From a bacterium (GTDB taxonomy: Bacteria > Joyebacterota > Joyebacteria > Joyebacterales > Joyebacteraceae), in contig JALGVN010000002.1 of the NCBI GenBank assembly GCA_025774645.1, forward strand, positions 1 through 32,380: a stretch of 32,380 bases of DNA, written 5' to 3'. Shown here in pieces: positions 1-7,987 of this stretch (position 1 is its first letter; every line of letters begins with the position of its first letter). Under the pieces are notes generated by a model. The model saw only the letters and a program-made list of their open reading frames with translations, was not told the origin of the DNA and ran no database searches. The translations under genes were made by a program, and so were the position numbers.

Positions 1-350
1 ACCGGGTAGTAGGCGGGGTACATCGAGCCCGACGAGTAGCCACCGAGGACGTCCTCGGTGCCGTCGAACCACACGTGCGGCGTTCCCGCCGCGCCGTACC
101 AGCCGTTTCGCTGGGTCGACTCGGGAATCCCGTATGGCGCGGTGGTGTACCAGCTGATCGGGGCGAACTGCTCGGATCCGAATTCCGTGAGGATGTCTCT
201 CATTCCGCTAACTGCGGAAGGGCAGTACGCTCAGCCAGCCGCCGTGAAGAGCTCACCGAGGACCACGCGGTCCGTGGCGACCGCGCTTCCCGCCACTCCG
301 ATCAGCACGAGAGAGACGAGGAGGATAGCGAAGTAACGAAGGCGCATCAT
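1..350 (-). CDS. Secreted thioredoxin-like selenoprotein (UxxC), 3' end outside window
   Basis: The ORF track stops this protein at an in-frame TGA (codon 40), but the same frame stays open from there to the window edge (76 more codons). The continuation reads like a thioredoxin-fold protein: 'ELFTAAG-(TGA)-AYCPSA' lines up with the usual 'ELFTATWCGYCP' of secreted thioredoxin/Omp28-like proteins, and 'NGWYGAAGTPHVWFDG' resembles the cis-Pro/'GVPHVFFDG' strand. The TGA therefore sits exactly at the first Cys of CxxC, the position where selenocysteine is usually found in redox selenoproteins; the resolving Cys is residue 43. Residues 1-25 are a signal peptide (Arg-rich start, Leu/Val core, 'SAVA' cleavage site), so it should act in the cell envelope. 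The ATG at 350 has an AAAGGAG Shine-Dalgarno about 6 nt upstream. A plain nonsense mutation is the alternative, but the SECIS-like hairpin and motif position argue against it. Substrate unknown. Confidence 0.82.
203..219 (-). promoter_or_regulatory. Candidate bacterial SECIS hairpin
   Basis: On the minus strand, 17 nt after the in-frame TGA (231-233), the RNA can form a perfect 6-bp stem TTCCGC/GCGGAA with the 5-nt apical loop AGTTA. The distance from UGA to loop and a G among the first two loop bases agree with the known bSECIS consensus (loop roughly 16-37 nt downstream of UGA, small apical loop containing G). This is what SelB needs to recode UGA as selenocysteine. It lies inside the coding sequence, as bacterial SECIS elements do. 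Confidence 0.7.
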
Positions 351-452
351 CGACGCTCCTTTCCATTCAACACCGTCCAGAGTCAAGAGCGCGCCTGAAC
401 ACACGGGTCCGCACGCGCCGTCTCCACACAAGGTCAATCTGTCCAGCACACA

Positions 453-481
453 ACTATACCACATTTGACCAGGATGTTCAA
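453..481 (-). promoter_or_regulatory. Sigma-70-type promoter of the selenoprotein gene
   Basis: Read on the minus strand: -35 TTGAAC (476-481), 17-nt spacer, -10 TATAGT (453-458). The same TTGAAC -35 with a 17-nt spacer occurs before the purine operon at 9572. Transcription would start near 446, leaving a leader of about 95 nt before the ATG at 350. Confidence 0.6.
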
Positions 482-499
482 GAGCGGGGAGGAGGGCGC

Positions 500-585
500 C
501 GGCGGCTCAGCCAGCCGCCGTGGGCCGGGAGGGGCAGGGCGCGGGCTCCCGGAACGACGACGGGCCCGCCATGCCGGCGGGGCCC
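500..585 (-). terminator. Two GC-rich hairpins after the TonB-domain gene
   Basis: Two hairpins lie between the stop at 613 and the selenoprotein promoter at 481. One at 562-585 pairs GGGCCC(C)GCC with GGCGGGCCC and has one bulged base. One at 500-520 is a perfect 8-bp stem (CGGCGGCT/AGCCGCCG). Neither has a U-tract, so they are terminator-like by position and strength only. Confidence 0.4.
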
Positions 586-612
586 TTGCCGAATCGAATC
601 CTCGTGTCTGTG

Positions 613-1215
613 CTAGTCCGTGTCCGGAGGATCGGGCGGGGCCGGGGGAGCGGTCTCCGCCGAGTCCTCGGAGACGGCCGGCGCTGCCGGCGGCTCCGGT
701 TCGGCATCCTCGTCCGGCTTCCGGGAGTCCGGGGGCTTCGATGAAGGCTCGGCGTCATCGGCGGGACTCGCATCCGGGACCGTCACCGTCATCCGCATCG
801 TCTTCTCGCCCTCCATCCTGAACTCGACCGGGACCGTGACCGAGACGTTCTCGTCCACGTCGCCTTCTACCGTGAACGTCCACTGACTCGCGGCGTCCAC
901 TGCGGCTTCGTCAAAGGACGGGAAGATCTCCGATCCCTCGATGACCTCGATGCTCCAGACCTCTCCGTCGGGCGTGACGGTGAGCTCCAGGACGACCTCT
1001 CCGCCCGCGTTGGCCTCCCTCGCATCCTCCGGGTACTCGGGACCGGCCATGCTCGTGAGCGTGAGGGTGTAGGTCTTCTCCTCCGTCACTTCCGGCTCCT
1101 CGGTCGCCTCTTCCTTCTGCTCTTCGTCGGCGGTCGCGAGTGTGGTCAGGGGTGAGACGGAGACAGCGACCACACAGACCGCTGCCAGCGCCAGACAGAA
1201 CCAGTGCTTCCTCAT
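613..1215 (-). CDS. Secreted TonB C-terminal-domain protein
   Basis: The 200-aa product has an N-terminal signal peptide (about 1-29, ending 'TTLATA'), an acidic Glu-rich linker, and then a TonB C-terminal-type domain at roughly 45-135. That domain has the pattern 'GPEYPEDAREANAGGEVVLE', 'TVTPDGEVWSIEVIEGSE', 'FDEAAVDAASQWTF' and a closing 'VTVPVEF'. The last 60 residues are Pro/Glu/Asp/Ser-rich and low complexity. No membrane anchor other than the signal peptide is seen, so this is probably not a canonical energy-transducing TonB. Such domains are common at the C-terminus of BlaR1/M56 peptidases, and here the gene lies downstream of a BlaI-like repressor and an M56 stub. The ATG at 1215 has GGGAGG about 9 nt upstream. 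An in-frame ATG at 1326 overlaps the stub's stop codon (ATGA) but would bury the signal peptide. The 966-aa ORF in the track is an accidental upstream extension. Confidence 0.8.
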   Translation of the reverse strand: MRKHWFCLALAAVCVVAVSVSPLTTLATADEEQKEEATEEPEVTEEKTYTLTLTSMAGPEYPEDAREANAGGEVVLELTVTPDGEVWSIEVIEGSEIFPSFDEAAVDAASQWTFTVEGDVDENVSVTVPVEFRMEGEKTMRMTVTVPDASPADDAEPSSKPPDSRKPDEDAEPEPPAAPAVSEDSAETAPPAPPDPPDTD

Positions 1216-1322
1216 GGGCACGAACCTCCCTTCCTGTCTCAGTCGATCGAACCTCTGCCGGGTGAGCGACCGGCCGCCGTGGGCGAAGGCCGGCGCGAAA
1301 CCGAGTGGCTCGAGTCCGATGC

Positions 1323-1463
1323 TCATCGTATGAGCGAGCGCGCGGGCGCTCGGCGCATGGCGAGAGCCAGCACCGTGAGAACGGCGAGCAAGAGCGTCGT
1401 CTGCCAGAGGTGGGAGACGCCACCGAGCCAGAGTCCATCGGGTAGTTCGAACGCTGCGAGCAC
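1323..1463 (-). pseudogene. N-terminal stub of an M56/BlaR1-type membrane peptidase (46 aa)
   Basis: This ORF is too short for the track. It starts at GTG 1463 with a perfect GGAGG 7 nt upstream, 21 nt after the blaI-like stop codon. It reads 'LWLGGVSHLWQTTLLLAVLT..ALAMRRAPARS' and then stops. The 'HLWQ(T/S)TLLL' helix followed by 'RRAPAR' is typical of the very first transmembrane segment of M56 peptidases that partner BlaI-type repressors. The rest of the peptidase (further helices, HEXXH zinc site) is absent from all frames downstream. It is therefore either a deletion remnant or a retained one-helix membrane peptide. The intact start and ribosome site mean it may still be translated. Confidence 0.6.
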
Positions 1464-1484
1464 TGCCGGTCCTCCGGGCTGAGA

Positions 1485-1889
1485 CTACTTCTTCGAGTCG
1501 TCCTTCGTCTGCCGCTTCTCGTCGTGCTTCTCCGCGAGCGCCTGCTCGATCTCGCGCAGGTCCTCGATCGAGACCTCGTCCATCCGGGCGAGCTGGGCGA
1601 CCAGCGGGGCCGCCGCTCCGTCGAACGCGGTGTCGAGGAACCGCCGGATCTCCTTCCGGAGCATGGCCGACGGCGAGACAACCGAGCGGTAGACCCAGGC
1701 CTTCCCGTCCTTGCGAAGGCGCTCGATGGCGCCCTTCTCCTCGAGCCGCTCCACGATCTTCCTGACCGTCGAGTAGCTGGGCGGGTCTGCGAGGTCCCCG
1801 TGTATCTCTCTGACCGTCGCCTCGCGGCGGTTCCAGAGCTTCCTGAGGCACTGGAGCTCGAAGCGAGAGAGGTTGGGGAGCGTTCCCAT
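1485..1889 (-). CDS. BlaI/MecI-family transcriptional repressor
   Basis: The 134-aa winged-helix regulator has the BlaI/MecI/CopY pattern. It opens with '[20 protein letters not shown]', continues with the recognition helix/wing '[19 protein letters not shown]', and then '[14 protein letters not shown]'. The C-terminal dimerisation helix contains '[15 protein letters not shown]' and ends in a charged tail. Proteins of this family bind dyad operators as dimers and are normally inactivated by a cognate M56 membrane protease, whose gene is only a stub here. The start at 1889 is chosen because AAGGAG lies 5 nt upstream and the family motif begins right after; the track ORF adds 28 residues that run through the operator. 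Probably autoregulated through the dyads at 1927-1962. Confidence 0.88.
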   Translation of the reverse strand: MGTLPNLSRFELQCLRKLWNRREATVREIHGDLADPPSYSTVRKIVERLEEKGAIERLRKDGKAWVYRSVVSPSAMLRKEIRRFLDTAFDGAAAPLVAQLARMDEVSIEDLREIEQALAEKHDEKRQTKDDSKK

Positions 1890-1926
1890 GGCTGCTCCTT
1901 GGGGGCGAAGAGGTCCGGTGACATCG

Positions 1927-1973
1927 GTGACAACTGTCACACATAGTGTGCGACGAATGTCGCGGGAAGTCAA
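1927..1973 (-). promoter_or_regulatory. Triple-dyad operator and promoter of the BlaI-like gene
   Basis: Three adjacent perfect inverted repeats lie 38 nt upstream of the repressor start: GTGAC-aact-GTCAC (1927-1940), CACAC-ata-GTGTG (1938-1950) and CGAC-gaat-GTCG (1951-1962). On the minus strand a -35 TTGACT (1968-1973) is followed at 19 nt by CACTAT, so the dyads cover the spacer, -10 and start region. This is where a BlaI-type repressor would block its own transcription. Confidence 0.5.
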
Positions 1974-2088
1974 GCGCTCTCTCCGACGGGCGGATGGGGA
2001 CGCCGGGGGCCCGCAGGAGGCCGGAGGGCGCCCGGGGCGTCAACCCGGGGGTCCGGGGAAACCCGGCGCGGGGGGCGGCAGCTTGCTG

Positions 2089-2094
2089 TATACT
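2089..2094 (+). promoter_or_regulatory. Possible -10 box of the rubredoxin-TPP/sdh/fum operon
   Basis: TATACT (5 of 6 consensus bases) lies 112 nt before the first ATG of the plus-strand operon, in the 316-bp gap between the divergent blaI-like and rubredoxin-TPP genes. No convincing -35 is visible at 16-18 nt. The rest of this gap holds the repressor operator (1927-1962) and GC-rich sequence in which I see no gene. Confidence 0.35.
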
Positions 2095-2205
2095 ACCCCC
2101 GAATCGGCGCCCCGACGGCCGCATCTGAACGGGAGTCGATGCCGCGAAACCTCTCTCCATGAGACCCGGCCCGCCAGTGGAGGCCTTCCACACGGAGGCG
2201 CGACG

Positions 2206-3984
2206 ATGGCACGTTTCCGCTGCACCGTCTGCAACTGGATCTACGACGAGGCCGTCGAGGGGAGACCCTTTGCGGACGTCCCCGACGACTGGACCTGCCC
2301 CCAGTGCGGCGCGCCCAAGTCGGCCTTCGTCCCGGAGGGGCTGGTCCAGGGCGACGCCGACATCGAGACCAACGTCGCCGACAAGATCGTCGAGCAGCTC
2401 GTCGAGCTCGGCGTCGAGTGCGCCTTCGGCATCCCCGGCGACTCGAACCTCCCGCTCGTCGACGCGATCCGTCGGAACGGCCGGATCCGATTCGTCCTCA
2501 CACGTCACGAGGAGACGGCCGCCTTCATGGCGTCGGCCTACGGGAAGATCACCGACCGGATGGGCGTCTGCATCTCTATCGCCGGGCCCGGCGCCACGAA
2601 CCTCGTGACCGGCCTCATGGACGCGGAGGCCGACCGGGCTCCCGTCCTGGCGCTCGTCGGCCAGGTCGCGGAAGTCTACCTCGGGAGCGAGGCGTTTCAG
2701 GAGATCGACCAGCTCGAGCTCTTCCATCCGTTCACCGAGTACTCCGAGGCCGTTGCGCGGCCCAACCAGGCGCTCCGCCTCGTGCTGAACGCGGCGAAGT
2801 ACGCGTACCGGCTGCCCGGCGTGGCGGTTCTCTCGACGCCGACCGACGTCCTCGTCGACAAGCTGGACGAGAAGGTGCGCGATCCGCGGAAGAGGCTCTT
2901 CCGCGCCGTCGCGTGTCCGAGCGACGCGTCGCTCGACGCCGCCGCGCGGCTCATCGACGAGCACGCGAAGATCGCGATCCTCGCCGGCTGGGGCACGAGA
3001 CATCACGGCGATCTCCTGGTCGCGCTCGCCGAGAAGCTCAAGTGTCCGATCGCGACGACGTCGCGGGCGAAGGGCACCGTGCACGAATCCCACCGCCGCG
3101 CCGTCGGCGTCCTGGGCTCGATCGGCTCGAGGCACGCCGCGCTGGCGCTTCAGGACTGCGAGCTCGTCATCGTGATCGGGACAGGCTTCCGTCACGCGAA
3201 CCTCATTCCCTCCGGTACGAAGATCCTCCAGATCGACGTCGACCCGACGAGGATCGGGCGGACGTTCAGCATCGACGTCGGTGTCGTCGGGGACGCGGGC
3301 GCGGCGCTCGAGGGCGTTCTCGAGCGCGTCGGCGAGAAGGAAGAGGACGCGTCGACCTGGAAGAGGATCGGCGAGCTCAGGGCCGAGGAGCGCGCGGAGT
3401 TCAAGGCGGAGGGGACCGACCTCTCGCGCCCGGTCCACCCGGGCTTCGTCATCCAGGCCATGAAGCGGAACGTCGCGACGGACGCCATCATCACGGTCGA
3501 CGTCGGCGACCACACGTACTGGTTCTACAAGAAGTTCGTCTGCGAGGGGCAGCGGACGTTCCTCTCGGCGAACATCGCGAGCATGGGGTTCGGGCTCCCG
3601 GCCGCGCTCGCCGCCCAGATGGCCTACCCCGACCGGCAGGTCGTCTGCCTCGCGGGCGACGGGGGGTTCGGGATGCTCATGGCCGACTTCACGACGGCCG
3701 TGCGCGAGGAGCTTCCGATCACCATCATCGTGATGAACGACGAGCGCCTGAAGAACATCAAGAAGGAGATGAACCGGGACGGCTACCCCGAGTTCGGCAT
3801 CAGTTTCCCGAACCCGGACTTCGCCGAGTTTGCGAGGAGCGCGGGAGGAGAGGGGTTCCGCGTCGAGGATCCCGCCGAGCTCGACGCGGCGCTCGCGAAG
3901 GCGCTGGCATCGAAGAAGCCCGCGCTCCTGGACGTCATCGTCGACCGGGAGAAGATGGCCGCGTCGGCGAAGCGGATCGACTGA
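2206..3984 (+). CDS. Rubredoxin-TPP enzyme fusion, pyruvate oxidase-like
   Basis: This 592-aa fusion begins with a complete rubredoxin domain (1-45): Cys6, Cys9, Cys31 and Cys34 in 'CTVCNWIYD' and '[16 protein letters not shown]'. From about residue 55 it is a full TPP-dependent decarboxylase of the pyruvate oxidase/pyruvate:quinone oxidoreductase/acetolactate synthase superfamily. The Pyr domain carries the catalytic Glu in '[16 protein letters not shown]' and '[10 protein letters not shown]'. The middle (nucleotide-binding-like) domain has 'AILAGWG' and '[15 protein letters not shown]'. The PP domain has '[12 protein letters not shown]' and the TPP/Mg motif '[17 protein letters not shown]'. 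The likely reaction is oxidative decarboxylation of pyruvate to acetate (or acetyl-phosphate) and CO2, with electrons passing to the attached rubredoxin. The exact substrate is inferred. ATG 2206 has GGAGG 7 nt upstream and sits directly before the rubredoxin. It is the first gene of a run ending at 9207. Confidence 0.85.
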   Translation: MARFRCTVCNWIYDEAVEGRPFADVPDDWTCPQCGAPKSAFVPEGLVQGDADIETNVADKIVEQLVELGVECAFGIPGDSNLPLVDAIRRNGRIRFVLTRHEETAAFMASAYGKITDRMGVCISIAGPGATNLVTGLMDAEADRAPVLALVGQVAEVYLGSEAFQEIDQLELFHPFTEYSEAVARPNQALRLVLNAAKYAYRLPGVAVLSTPTDVLVDKLDEKVRDPRKRLFRAVACPSDASLDAAARLIDEHAKIAILAGWGTRHHGDLLVALAEKLKCPIATTSRAKGTVHESHRRAVGVLGSIGSRHAALALQDCELVIVIGTGFRHANLIPSGTKILQIDVDPTRIGRTFSIDVGVVGDAGAALEGVLERVGEKEEDASTWKRIGELRAEERAEFKAEGTDLSRPVHPGFVIQAMKRNVATDAIITVDVGDHTYWFYKKFVCEGQRTFLSANIASMGFGLPAALAAQMAYPDRQVVCLAGDGGFGMLMADFTTAVREELPITIIVMNDERLKNIKKEMNRDGYPEFGISFPNPDFAEFARSAGGEGFRVEDPAELDAALAKALASKKPALLDVIVDREKMAASAKRID

Positions 3985-4041
3985 GGCGCAGACTGAGGCC
4001 GCGCCGGAGGTCGACGCGCCGCCGGCCGGCAGAGGAATCAG

Positions 4042-5751
4042 ATGACCGAGATCTCACGTCACGACGTGCTCATCGCAGGAGGGGGCCTTGCCGGCCTCCG
4101 TGCCGCCGTGCAGGTCCACGACGCCGGGGGCACGGTCGCGGTGATCTCGAAGGTCTATCCGATCCGCTCCCACTCGGGAGCCGCGCAGGGCGGCGTCAAC
4201 GCATCGCTCGGGAACCACCCCGAGGGCGGGGACGACTCGTGGAAGGGACACGCGTTCGACACGATCAAGGGCTCCGACTATCTTGCCGACCAGCCGCGCG
4301 CCGAGATCCTCGCGCAGGACGCTCCCGAGCGCGTCTTCGAGATGGAGCACTGGGGCGCGTACTTCAGCAGGTTCCCCGACGGACGCATCGCGCAGCGCCC
4401 GTTCGGCGGCGCCGGGTTTCCGCGCACGTGCTACGCCGCCGATCGCACCGGCCACCAGCTCCTTCACACGCTGTGGGAGCAGTGCCTGAAGCGCGGCATC
4501 ACGTTCCTGAACGAGTGGTTCGTGACGAGGATCGTGACGCACGATGGGCGCGCGGGCGGGGTCGTGGCGCTCCACGTTCCGAGCGGCAGGATCCGGACCT
4601 TCGCCGCGGACGTGGTCATCGTCGCCGGCGGCGGGTACGGCCGCGTCTTCGCGAAGACGACCAACGCGTACATCAACACCGGGAGCCTGACGGCGGCAGC
4701 CTACCGCGCCGGCGCCCGGCTCGAAGACATGGAGTTCATCCAGTTTCACCCGACCACGCTCTACGGAACGAACATCCTCATGACGGAAGGCGTGCGGGGC
4801 GAGGGTGGGTACCTCTTGAACGCGGAAGGCAAGCGGTTCATGGACAGGTACGCTCCCTCGGTGCTCGAGCTCGCCCCGCGCGACATCGTTGCGCGAGCGA
4901 TCCAGACGGAGATCGACGAGGGGCGGGGGCTGGAGGACGAGTACGTCCACCTCGACATCCGTCACCTCGGCGCGGACGTCATCAAGGAGAAGCTCCCCGG
5001 CATCCGGCAGATCGCGATGGACTTCGCGGGCGTCGACCCGATCGAGGAACCGATCCCGGTCCAGCCCGGCCAGCACTACTCGATGGGCGGAATCTCGTGC
5101 GACGAGAACGGGGAGACCGACGTGCCAGGGCTCCTCGCCGCGGGCGAGTGCTCGTGCGTGAGCGTCCACGGCGCGAACCGTCTCGGCGGGAACTCGCTCC
5201 TCGAGACCCTCGTGTTCGGGAAGCGGGCCGGCGACCGCGCGGTCGAGATCGCGGGCGGGGTTTCGGAAGAGGCGATGACCGGCGCGCTTGCTGACGCGCT
5301 CCTCGAGGAGCGCGACGTCGTCGGGAAGCTCCGGGGAAGGACCGACGGCGAGCGCCAGATCGAGATCCGGCGCGACATGCAGCGGACGATGACCGACAGG
5401 GTCGGTCTCTTCAGGGACCAGGGGAGGCTCGCCGACGCCGTGCGGGAACTCGCGAGGCTGAGAACGCGCTACAGGAGAGTCGCGGTCGGGAGCGGGCACG
5501 CCGCTTTCAACTACGACCTCATCGACACGTTCGAGCTCGGCGGGATGCTCGAGCTGGCCGAGGTGACGGCCCTCGGCGCCCTCGTCCGCGAGGAGAGCCG
5601 CGGCGGGCACTGGCGGACCGACCACCCGAAGCGCGACGACAGGAACTGGCTCAAACACACGATGGCGACGCGCGGGCGGGCCGGGCAGCCGGTGATCGAC
5701 TACGAAGACGTCCTCATGGCCGGGTACGAGCCGATGGAGAGGAAGTACTGA
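4042..5751 (+). CDS. sdhA: Succinate dehydrogenase/fumarate reductase flavoprotein subunit
   Basis: The 569-aa protein has the FAD Rossmann motif '[12 protein letters not shown]' at the N-terminus. It has the His for covalent FAD (His44 in '[12 protein letters not shown]'), the capping-domain motif '[12 protein letters not shown]', '[14 protein letters not shown]', the catalytic-Arg region '[11 protein letters not shown]', the 'HYSMGGI' substrate His, and '[18 protein letters not shown]'. It is a complete SdhA/FrdA of normal length, interconverting succinate and fumarate. The start has GAGG 6 nt upstream. It overlaps sdhB by one base (TGATG), so the two are translationally coupled. No cytochrome b or other membrane-anchor gene (sdhC/D) is next to it. 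Sequence reading does not tell whether it runs as dehydrogenase or reductase. Confidence 0.95.
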   Translation: MTEISRHDVLIAGGGLAGLRAAVQVHDAGGTVAVISKVYPIRSHSGAAQGGVNASLGNHPEGGDDSWKGHAFDTIKGSDYLADQPRAEILAQDAPERVFEMEHWGAYFSRFPDGRIAQRPFGGAGFPRTCYAADRTGHQLLHTLWEQCLKRGITFLNEWFVTRIVTHDGRAGGVVALHVPSGRIRTFAADVVIVAGGGYGRVFAKTTNAYINTGSLTAAAYRAGARLEDMEFIQFHPTTLYGTNILMTEGVRGEGGYLLNAEGKRFMDRYAPSVLELAPRDIVARAIQTEIDEGRGLEDEYVHLDIRHLGADVIKEKLPGIRQIAMDFAGVDPIEEPIPVQPGQHYSMGGISCDENGETDVPGLLAAGECSCVSVHGANRLGGNSLLETLVFGKRAGDRAVEIAGGVSEEAMTGALADALLEERDVVGKLRGRTDGERQIEIRRDMQRTMTDRVGLFRDQGRLADAVRELARLRTRYRRVAVGSGHAAFNYDLIDTFELGGMLELAEVTALGALVREESRGGHWRTDHPKRDDRNWLKHTMATRGRAGQPVIDYEDVLMAGYEPMERKY

Positions 5752-6458
5752 TGCCGACGAAGCGATTCACCCTGAGCGTGAAGCGGCACGATCCTCCCTC
5801 GGGCGAACCCCCACGGTTCCAGGAGTACGAGCTCGAGGTCGAAGAGGGCGTGACGGTCCTCGAGGCGCTCCTCCGGATCCAGGCGGAGCAGGACGGGACG
5901 CTCGCGTTCCGCTACTCGTGCCGCGGAGCGGTCTGCGGCTCGTGCGCGATGGTGGCGAACGGAGAGGTGTCACTCGCGTGCCGGACGCAGCTGCACGGTC
6001 TCGGCACCGACGAGATCACCGTCGAGCCGCTGCCGCACCTCGAGGTCGTACGCGACCTCGTCGTCGACATGGACCTCTTCCTCGAGAAGAACATCGAGGT
6101 CCGTCCGTGGCTCGATCCGCCGGGCCCCGATCCTCCACGCGAGCGGCTCGTGGATCCCTCCGATTGGACGGAGGCCGAGCCCTACACGAACTGCATCCTC
6201 TGTGCGAGCTGCCACGCCGTGTGCCCGGTCACCGGGCGCGACCCCGCGTACCTCGGGCCGGCCGCGCTCGCGAAGCACTACCGCTTCCTCACGGACGCGC
6301 GGGACGGCGCGGCGGAGGAGCGGCTCGCACTCGTCGACAGCGAGGTCGGCGTGTGGGGCTGCGACGTCGTCTGGAACTGCTCGAAGATCTGCCCGAAGGG
6401 CGTGAGACCCACGCAGGGCATCCTCACGACGCGCGAACGGGTCAAGCCGAAGGACTGA
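5751..6458 (+). CDS. sdhB: Succinate dehydrogenase/fumarate reductase iron-sulfur subunit
   Basis: The 235-aa subunit carries all three cluster sites. The plant-type [2Fe-2S] site is 'YSCRGAVCGSC' (Cys57, 62, 65) plus a later Cys in 'SLACRTQL'. The [4Fe-4S] site is 'CILCASCHAVCP'. The C-terminal third site is 'CDVVWNCSKICPKGV'. It passes electrons from the flavoprotein SdhA to an acceptor, normally a membrane quinone via SdhC/D, which are not in this window. The protein has no added CCG or other domain, so it is not the thiol:fumarate reductase TfrB type. It starts within the sdhA stop codon and is followed 52 bp later by fumC. Confidence 0.94.
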   Translation: MPTKRFTLSVKRHDPPSGEPPRFQEYELEVEEGVTVLEALLRIQAEQDGTLAFRYSCRGAVCGSCAMVANGEVSLACRTQLHGLGTDEITVEPLPHLEVVRDLVVDMDLFLEKNIEVRPWLDPPGPDPPRERLVDPSDWTEAEPYTNCILCASCHAVCPVTGRDPAYLGPAALAKHYRFLTDARDGAAEERLALVDSEVGVWGCDVVWNCSKICPKGVRPTQGILTTRERVKPKD

Positions 6459-6510
6459 CGGGGCGCCGCCCGCGGGCACCGCCCACGGGCGCCGAGACCA
6501 GGACGGGACC

Positions 6511-7914
6511 ATGAGAACCGAAAAGGACTCGATGGGCGAGGTGGAGATTCCGGAGGACGCGCTGTGGGGAGCGCAGACCCAGCGTGCCGTCACGAACTTC
6601 CCGATCTCGGGGCTCAGGTTCGGGCGTCGGTTCATCGAGGCACTCGGCCTCGTCAAGCGCGCGTGCGCGCAGGCGAACGTCGAGCTCGGGATCCTCGACG
6701 AGGAGGCAGGCGGAGCGATCGTCCGCGCGTGCGAGGAGGTCATCGCGGGCTCGTGGGACGACCAGTTCCCGGTCGACGTCTTCCAGACGGGCTCCGGCAC
6801 TTCGACGAACATGAACGCGAACGAGGTCATCGCGAACCGAGCGATTCAGATCCTCGGTGGAGAGGTCGGCTCGCGGTCTCCCGTCCACCCGAACGACCAC
6901 GTCAACCGCGGGCAGTCGAGCAACGACGTCATCCCGACCGCGGTCCACGTCGCGGCGGTGACTGCGATCCGCGACGACCTCATCCCGTCGCTCTGGCACC
7001 TGCGGGACGCTCTCTCGGCGAAAGCGGCTGCGTTCGACGGCGTCGTCAAGATCGGGAGGACCCACCTCCAGGACGCGACGCCTGTGCGGCTGGGGCAGGA
7101 GTTCGGGGGCTACGCGTCCCAGGTCGAGAAGGGCATCGAGCGCGCGGAGCGGGCAGCTTCGGCTCTCCGCGAGCTCCCGCTCGGGGGGACCGCCGTCGGG
7201 ACCGGCGTGAACGCGCCTCGGGGGTTTGCGGCCAAGGCCATCGCCCGCCTGAACGAGGCGCACGGAACCGACTTCGTCGAGGCCGCGAACCACTTCGAGG
7301 CGAACGCGGCGCGTGACGGGATCGTGGAGACGTCGGGCCTCCTTCGCACAATCGCCGTCGGACTCTCGAAGATCGCGGACGACGTCCGGTGGCTCGGGTC
7401 GGGGCCGCGGAGCGGTCTCGGCGAGCTCAGGCTCCCGGCCGTCCAGCCGGGGTCCTCGATCATGCCGGGCAAGGTCAACCCCGTCATGGCCGAGGCGCTC
7501 ATCATGGTGGCGGCCCAGGTCTGTGGGCACGACACGACGATCGCGATGGCAGGAGCGGGCGGACATTTCGAGCTCAACACGATGGTGCCGGTCATGGCCC
7601 ACGATCTTCTGAACTCGATCGCGTGGCTCTCGGGAGCCGTGAGGGCGTTCACGGACCGCTGCATCGCGGGGCTCGAGGTCGACGAGGCGTGCTGCCGCCG
7701 CGAGGTGGAGGAGAGCCTCGCCCTCGCGACGACGCTCGCGCCGGTTATCGGCTACGACGCGGCGGCCGAGATCAGCGAGGAGGCGTACCGCTCCGGGCGG
7801 ACGGTGCGCGAGGTCGCGCTCGAGCGGAAGGTCCTCCCGGCCGACGAGCTCGAACGCGTCCTCGACGCGAGACGGATGACTGAACCCGAAGACGACGAAC
7901 CGGAGGGAACCTGA
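6511..7914 (+). CDS. fumC: Class II fumarate hydratase
   Basis: The 467-aa protein is full length for FumC of the fumarase/aspartase superfamily. It has 'FQTGSGTSTNMNANEVIANRA', 'HPNDHVNRGQSSNDVIPTA', the catalytic-His region 'GRTHLQDATPVRLGQE', and the signature SS-loop 'GSSIMPGKVNPV' with the catalytic Ser. 'HFELNTMVPV' follows, where class II fumarases keep 'ELN'. It hydrates fumarate to L-malate without an iron-sulfur cluster. It directly follows sdhAB in the same direction, so succinate -> fumarate -> malate is covered by one transcript. The start codon has only a modest AGGA about 9-10 nt upstream, suggesting lower or coupled translation. The last 15 residues are an acidic tail with no known role. 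Confidence 0.96.
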   Translation: MRTEKDSMGEVEIPEDALWGAQTQRAVTNFPISGLRFGRRFIEALGLVKRACAQANVELGILDEEAGGAIVRACEEVIAGSWDDQFPVDVFQTGSGTSTNMNANEVIANRAIQILGGEVGSRSPVHPNDHVNRGQSSNDVIPTAVHVAAVTAIRDDLIPSLWHLRDALSAKAAAFDGVVKIGRTHLQDATPVRLGQEFGGYASQVEKGIERAERAASALRELPLGGTAVGTGVNAPRGFAAKAIARLNEAHGTDFVEAANHFEANAARDGIVETSGLLRTIAVGLSKIADDVRWLGSGPRSGLGELRLPAVQPGSSIMPGKVNPVMAEALIMVAAQVCGHDTTIAMAGAGGHFELNTMVPVMAHDLLNSIAWLSGAVRAFTDRCIAGLEVDEACCRREVEESLALATTLAPVIGYDAAAEISEEAYRSGRTVREVALERKVLPADELERVLDARRMTEPEDDEPEGT

Positions 7915-7987
7915 GAACCCGGCTCCGTCCGAGGGAGCGCGGAACGGCCGGCACGGAACCGGCCGACACGACAGGAGGACGGCAGGG

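Noticed and set aside
231-233. UGA reassigned (for example to Gly or Trp) instead of selenocysteine
   Set aside because: Other genes in the window end at UGA in tight operon overlaps, and Gly or Trp at this site would not make sense of a thioredoxin-type xxC motif.
58-336. 92-aa and 107-aa plus-strand ORFs opposite the selenoprotein
   Set aside because: No family features; the minus strand has signal peptide, redox motif, promoter and ribosome site.
613-3513. 966-aa minus-strand ORF
   Set aside because: Only its C-terminal 200 residues (TonB-domain protein) look like a protein; the rest is the antisense of the rubredoxin-TPP gene and is Arg/Asp-rich shadow typical of GC-rich DNA.
2304-5294. 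996-aa plus-strand ORF across the TPP and sdhA genes
   Set aside because: Arg/Gly/Pro-rich frame-shifted shadow of two clearly conserved genes.
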